Assembly (NCBI RefSeq): GCF_019393635.1
Contig: NC_057861.1
Location: forward strand, 734,898,232 to 734,962,231
Length of the DNA: 64,000 bases
Direction of reading: 5' to 3'
Source: Dromiciops gliroides
Taxonomy: Eukaryota; Chordata; Mammalia; Microbiotheria; Microbiotheriidae
The translations under genes were made by a program, and so were the position numbers. The notes beneath the pieces are model-generated. The model worked only from the letters and a program-made list of their open reading frames with translations, ran no database searches and was not told the DNA's origin. Of this stretch, positions 62,950 to 64,000 are shown piece after piece. Each line of letters starts with the position of its first letter. Positions within the stretch are counted from its first letter, which is position 1.

Positions 62950-63325
62950 GATCAGAGGATCACAGATTGAGAGCTGAAAGAACTTCAGAGGGCATCATGT
63001 TCAGTCCCTCAATTTTATCGAGGAGGGCACTGAGGTCCACAGCAGCCCAAGGTCACACAGCTATCTCTTTTGTTGTTGTTGTTGTTGTTTTGTGAAGCAA
63101 CTGGGGTTAAGTGACTTGTCCAGGGTCACACAGCTGGTAAGTGTCAAGTGTCTGAGATCGGATTTGAACTCAGGTCCTCCTGACTCCAGGGCTGGTGCTC
63201 TATCCACTGCGATACCTAACTGCCCCACAGCTATCTCTTTTGAGAGTATCTGAGGCAGGATTCGCCTCTGGGTCTCCCTGACAAGTCCAGTGTTCTCTTT
63301 TGGGTAGCTGCACCATCCTTCCTCT
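62950..63325 (-). repeat. MIR-type SINE split by WSINE1-like SINE
   Basis: ATTGAGAGCTGAAAGAAC, GAGGAGGGCACTGAGGTCC before; GTATCTGAGGCAGGATTCGCC and CAGTGTTCTCTTTTGGG after. Confidence 0.8.
63056..63242 (-). mobile_element. WSINE1-like SINE with 17-bp TSD
   Basis: Body 63073-63225 between perfect cacagctatctcttttg repeats. The tail has become (TTG)n. Confidence 0.95.
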
Positions 63326-63461
63326 GAGAAGCCATAATGGATGCCAATCTCACTGCTACTGATGTTATTGCTGAGCACGTCAGTTATGGGACAAGGTTGT
63401 CCTAGCTGGTTGTCTGCTTCTTTCTTGAGACCTCCATGTTTCTCTTTTGTCAGTTTAGGGT

Positions 63462-63663
63462 CATAGAATACAAAATTTAGAGTTAGAAGAGATCTTAGTG
63501 GCTGTGTAGTCTAAGCCCCTCCTTTTATAGATCAGGAAACTGAGGCACCATGGGATCCAATGACTTCTTCAAGGTCCCAAGAGTTTTAAGCAGCAGATGT
63601 GAGCTACAAATGCAGATCCTTTGACTGCAGTTAGTGCTCTTTCCACTGGACCCCACTGCCCCT
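63462..63663 (-). repeat. MIR-type SINE
   Basis: AATTTAGAGTTAGAAGAGATC, GATCAGGAAACTGAGGC, GATCCTTTGACTGCAG, CTCTTTCCACTGGACCCC. Confidence 0.82.
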
Positions 63664-64000
63664 TCTTCTGAGTCCAGCGATCCTGTTCTGTGGGGTTGGA
63701 GAGGAGAATGGCTCATTGGCGGGTGTTCAGCAAGTGGTTATATAAACGTGAAAATGCCAAGCCTGTATTCAATTTAAATGTTAACCTGCTTCGCTTCCCT
63801 GGCAATTTACAAATGCGTACTGCAGCTGGATTGGATTTGAGCACTGTTGACCATATACTTTATGATTCTGCTGTAAAACCCCAGAACCCAAATGTGAAGG
63901 TGGTGACGAAGCCAAGAGGCTTCCAACCCACTTTTGTTTTCCCTGGCAATAGTGTCCCTCATGCAGCCCACCACCAACAATGAAGAAGGAACCTTCTCAG
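63664..64000 (+). other. repeat-free terminal segment with a 92-codon open frame
   Basis: From an ATG at 63,708 the + frame runs to a stop at 63,981. The conceptual protein (MAHWRVFSKWLYKRENAK...) is mixed-composition, unlike the SINE or microsatellite frames. No AG acceptor or donor arrangement, domain or family was recognised. It could be chance, an exon fragment, or a processed-pseudogene piece. Confidence 0.3.

Overview
The window reads as a mammalian, specifically marsupial, nuclear chromosome segment. There is no operon-like gene packing, and most of the DNA is interspersed repeats. The commonest repeat is a short tRNA/CORE-type SINE (start like GGGGCAGCTAGGTGG, pol III B-box GTTCAAATCC, A-rich tail) of the kind abundant in Australian marsupials (WSINE1/WALLSI-like). 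About 24 copies are present, and most keep 10-17 bp target-site duplications (TSDs). A second, longer SINE resembles marsupial MAR1 and ends near AAGAGTCAGACACGACTGA. The short opossum SINE with the CTTACCACTCTTCTGCC 3' part was not seen. I therefore favour an Australian lineage over the American opossum. Family names are from memory and were not checked against a library.

Layout. 1-17,280: repeat-rich DNA upstream of a promoter, including a near full-length 7SL RNA (SRP RNA) pseudogene at 2,557-2,841. 17,280-18,480: a CpG-dense promoter and first exon on the + strand. It has GC boxes, a GGC/AGC microsatellite in the 5' leader, and a 42-nt coding part (ATG at 18,100) ending in a consensus GTGAGT donor at 18,142. 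This is the only real protein-coding piece I can support, and I do not recognise the gene. 18,142-64,000: apparently a first intron of at least 45.8 kb, since no second exon was found. It contains two 5'-truncated L1 insertions with perfect TSDs, nested MIR/THER1-type SINEs, L2 and CR1/L3 fragments, several hAT-type DNA transposon relics (two with 8-bp TSDs), one solo retroviral LTR, and many microsatellites.

Several stretches of 0.3-1.3 kb inside the intron are free of recognisable repeats and contain homeodomain-like TAAT motifs or unusual local CpG content. They are candidates for regulatory DNA of the gene that starts at 18,100, but conservation could not be tested here. No gene cluster, CRISPR array, intact transposon gene or obviously new coding system is visible. 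Most open reading frames in the window are readings through SINEs, microsatellites or L1 remnants.
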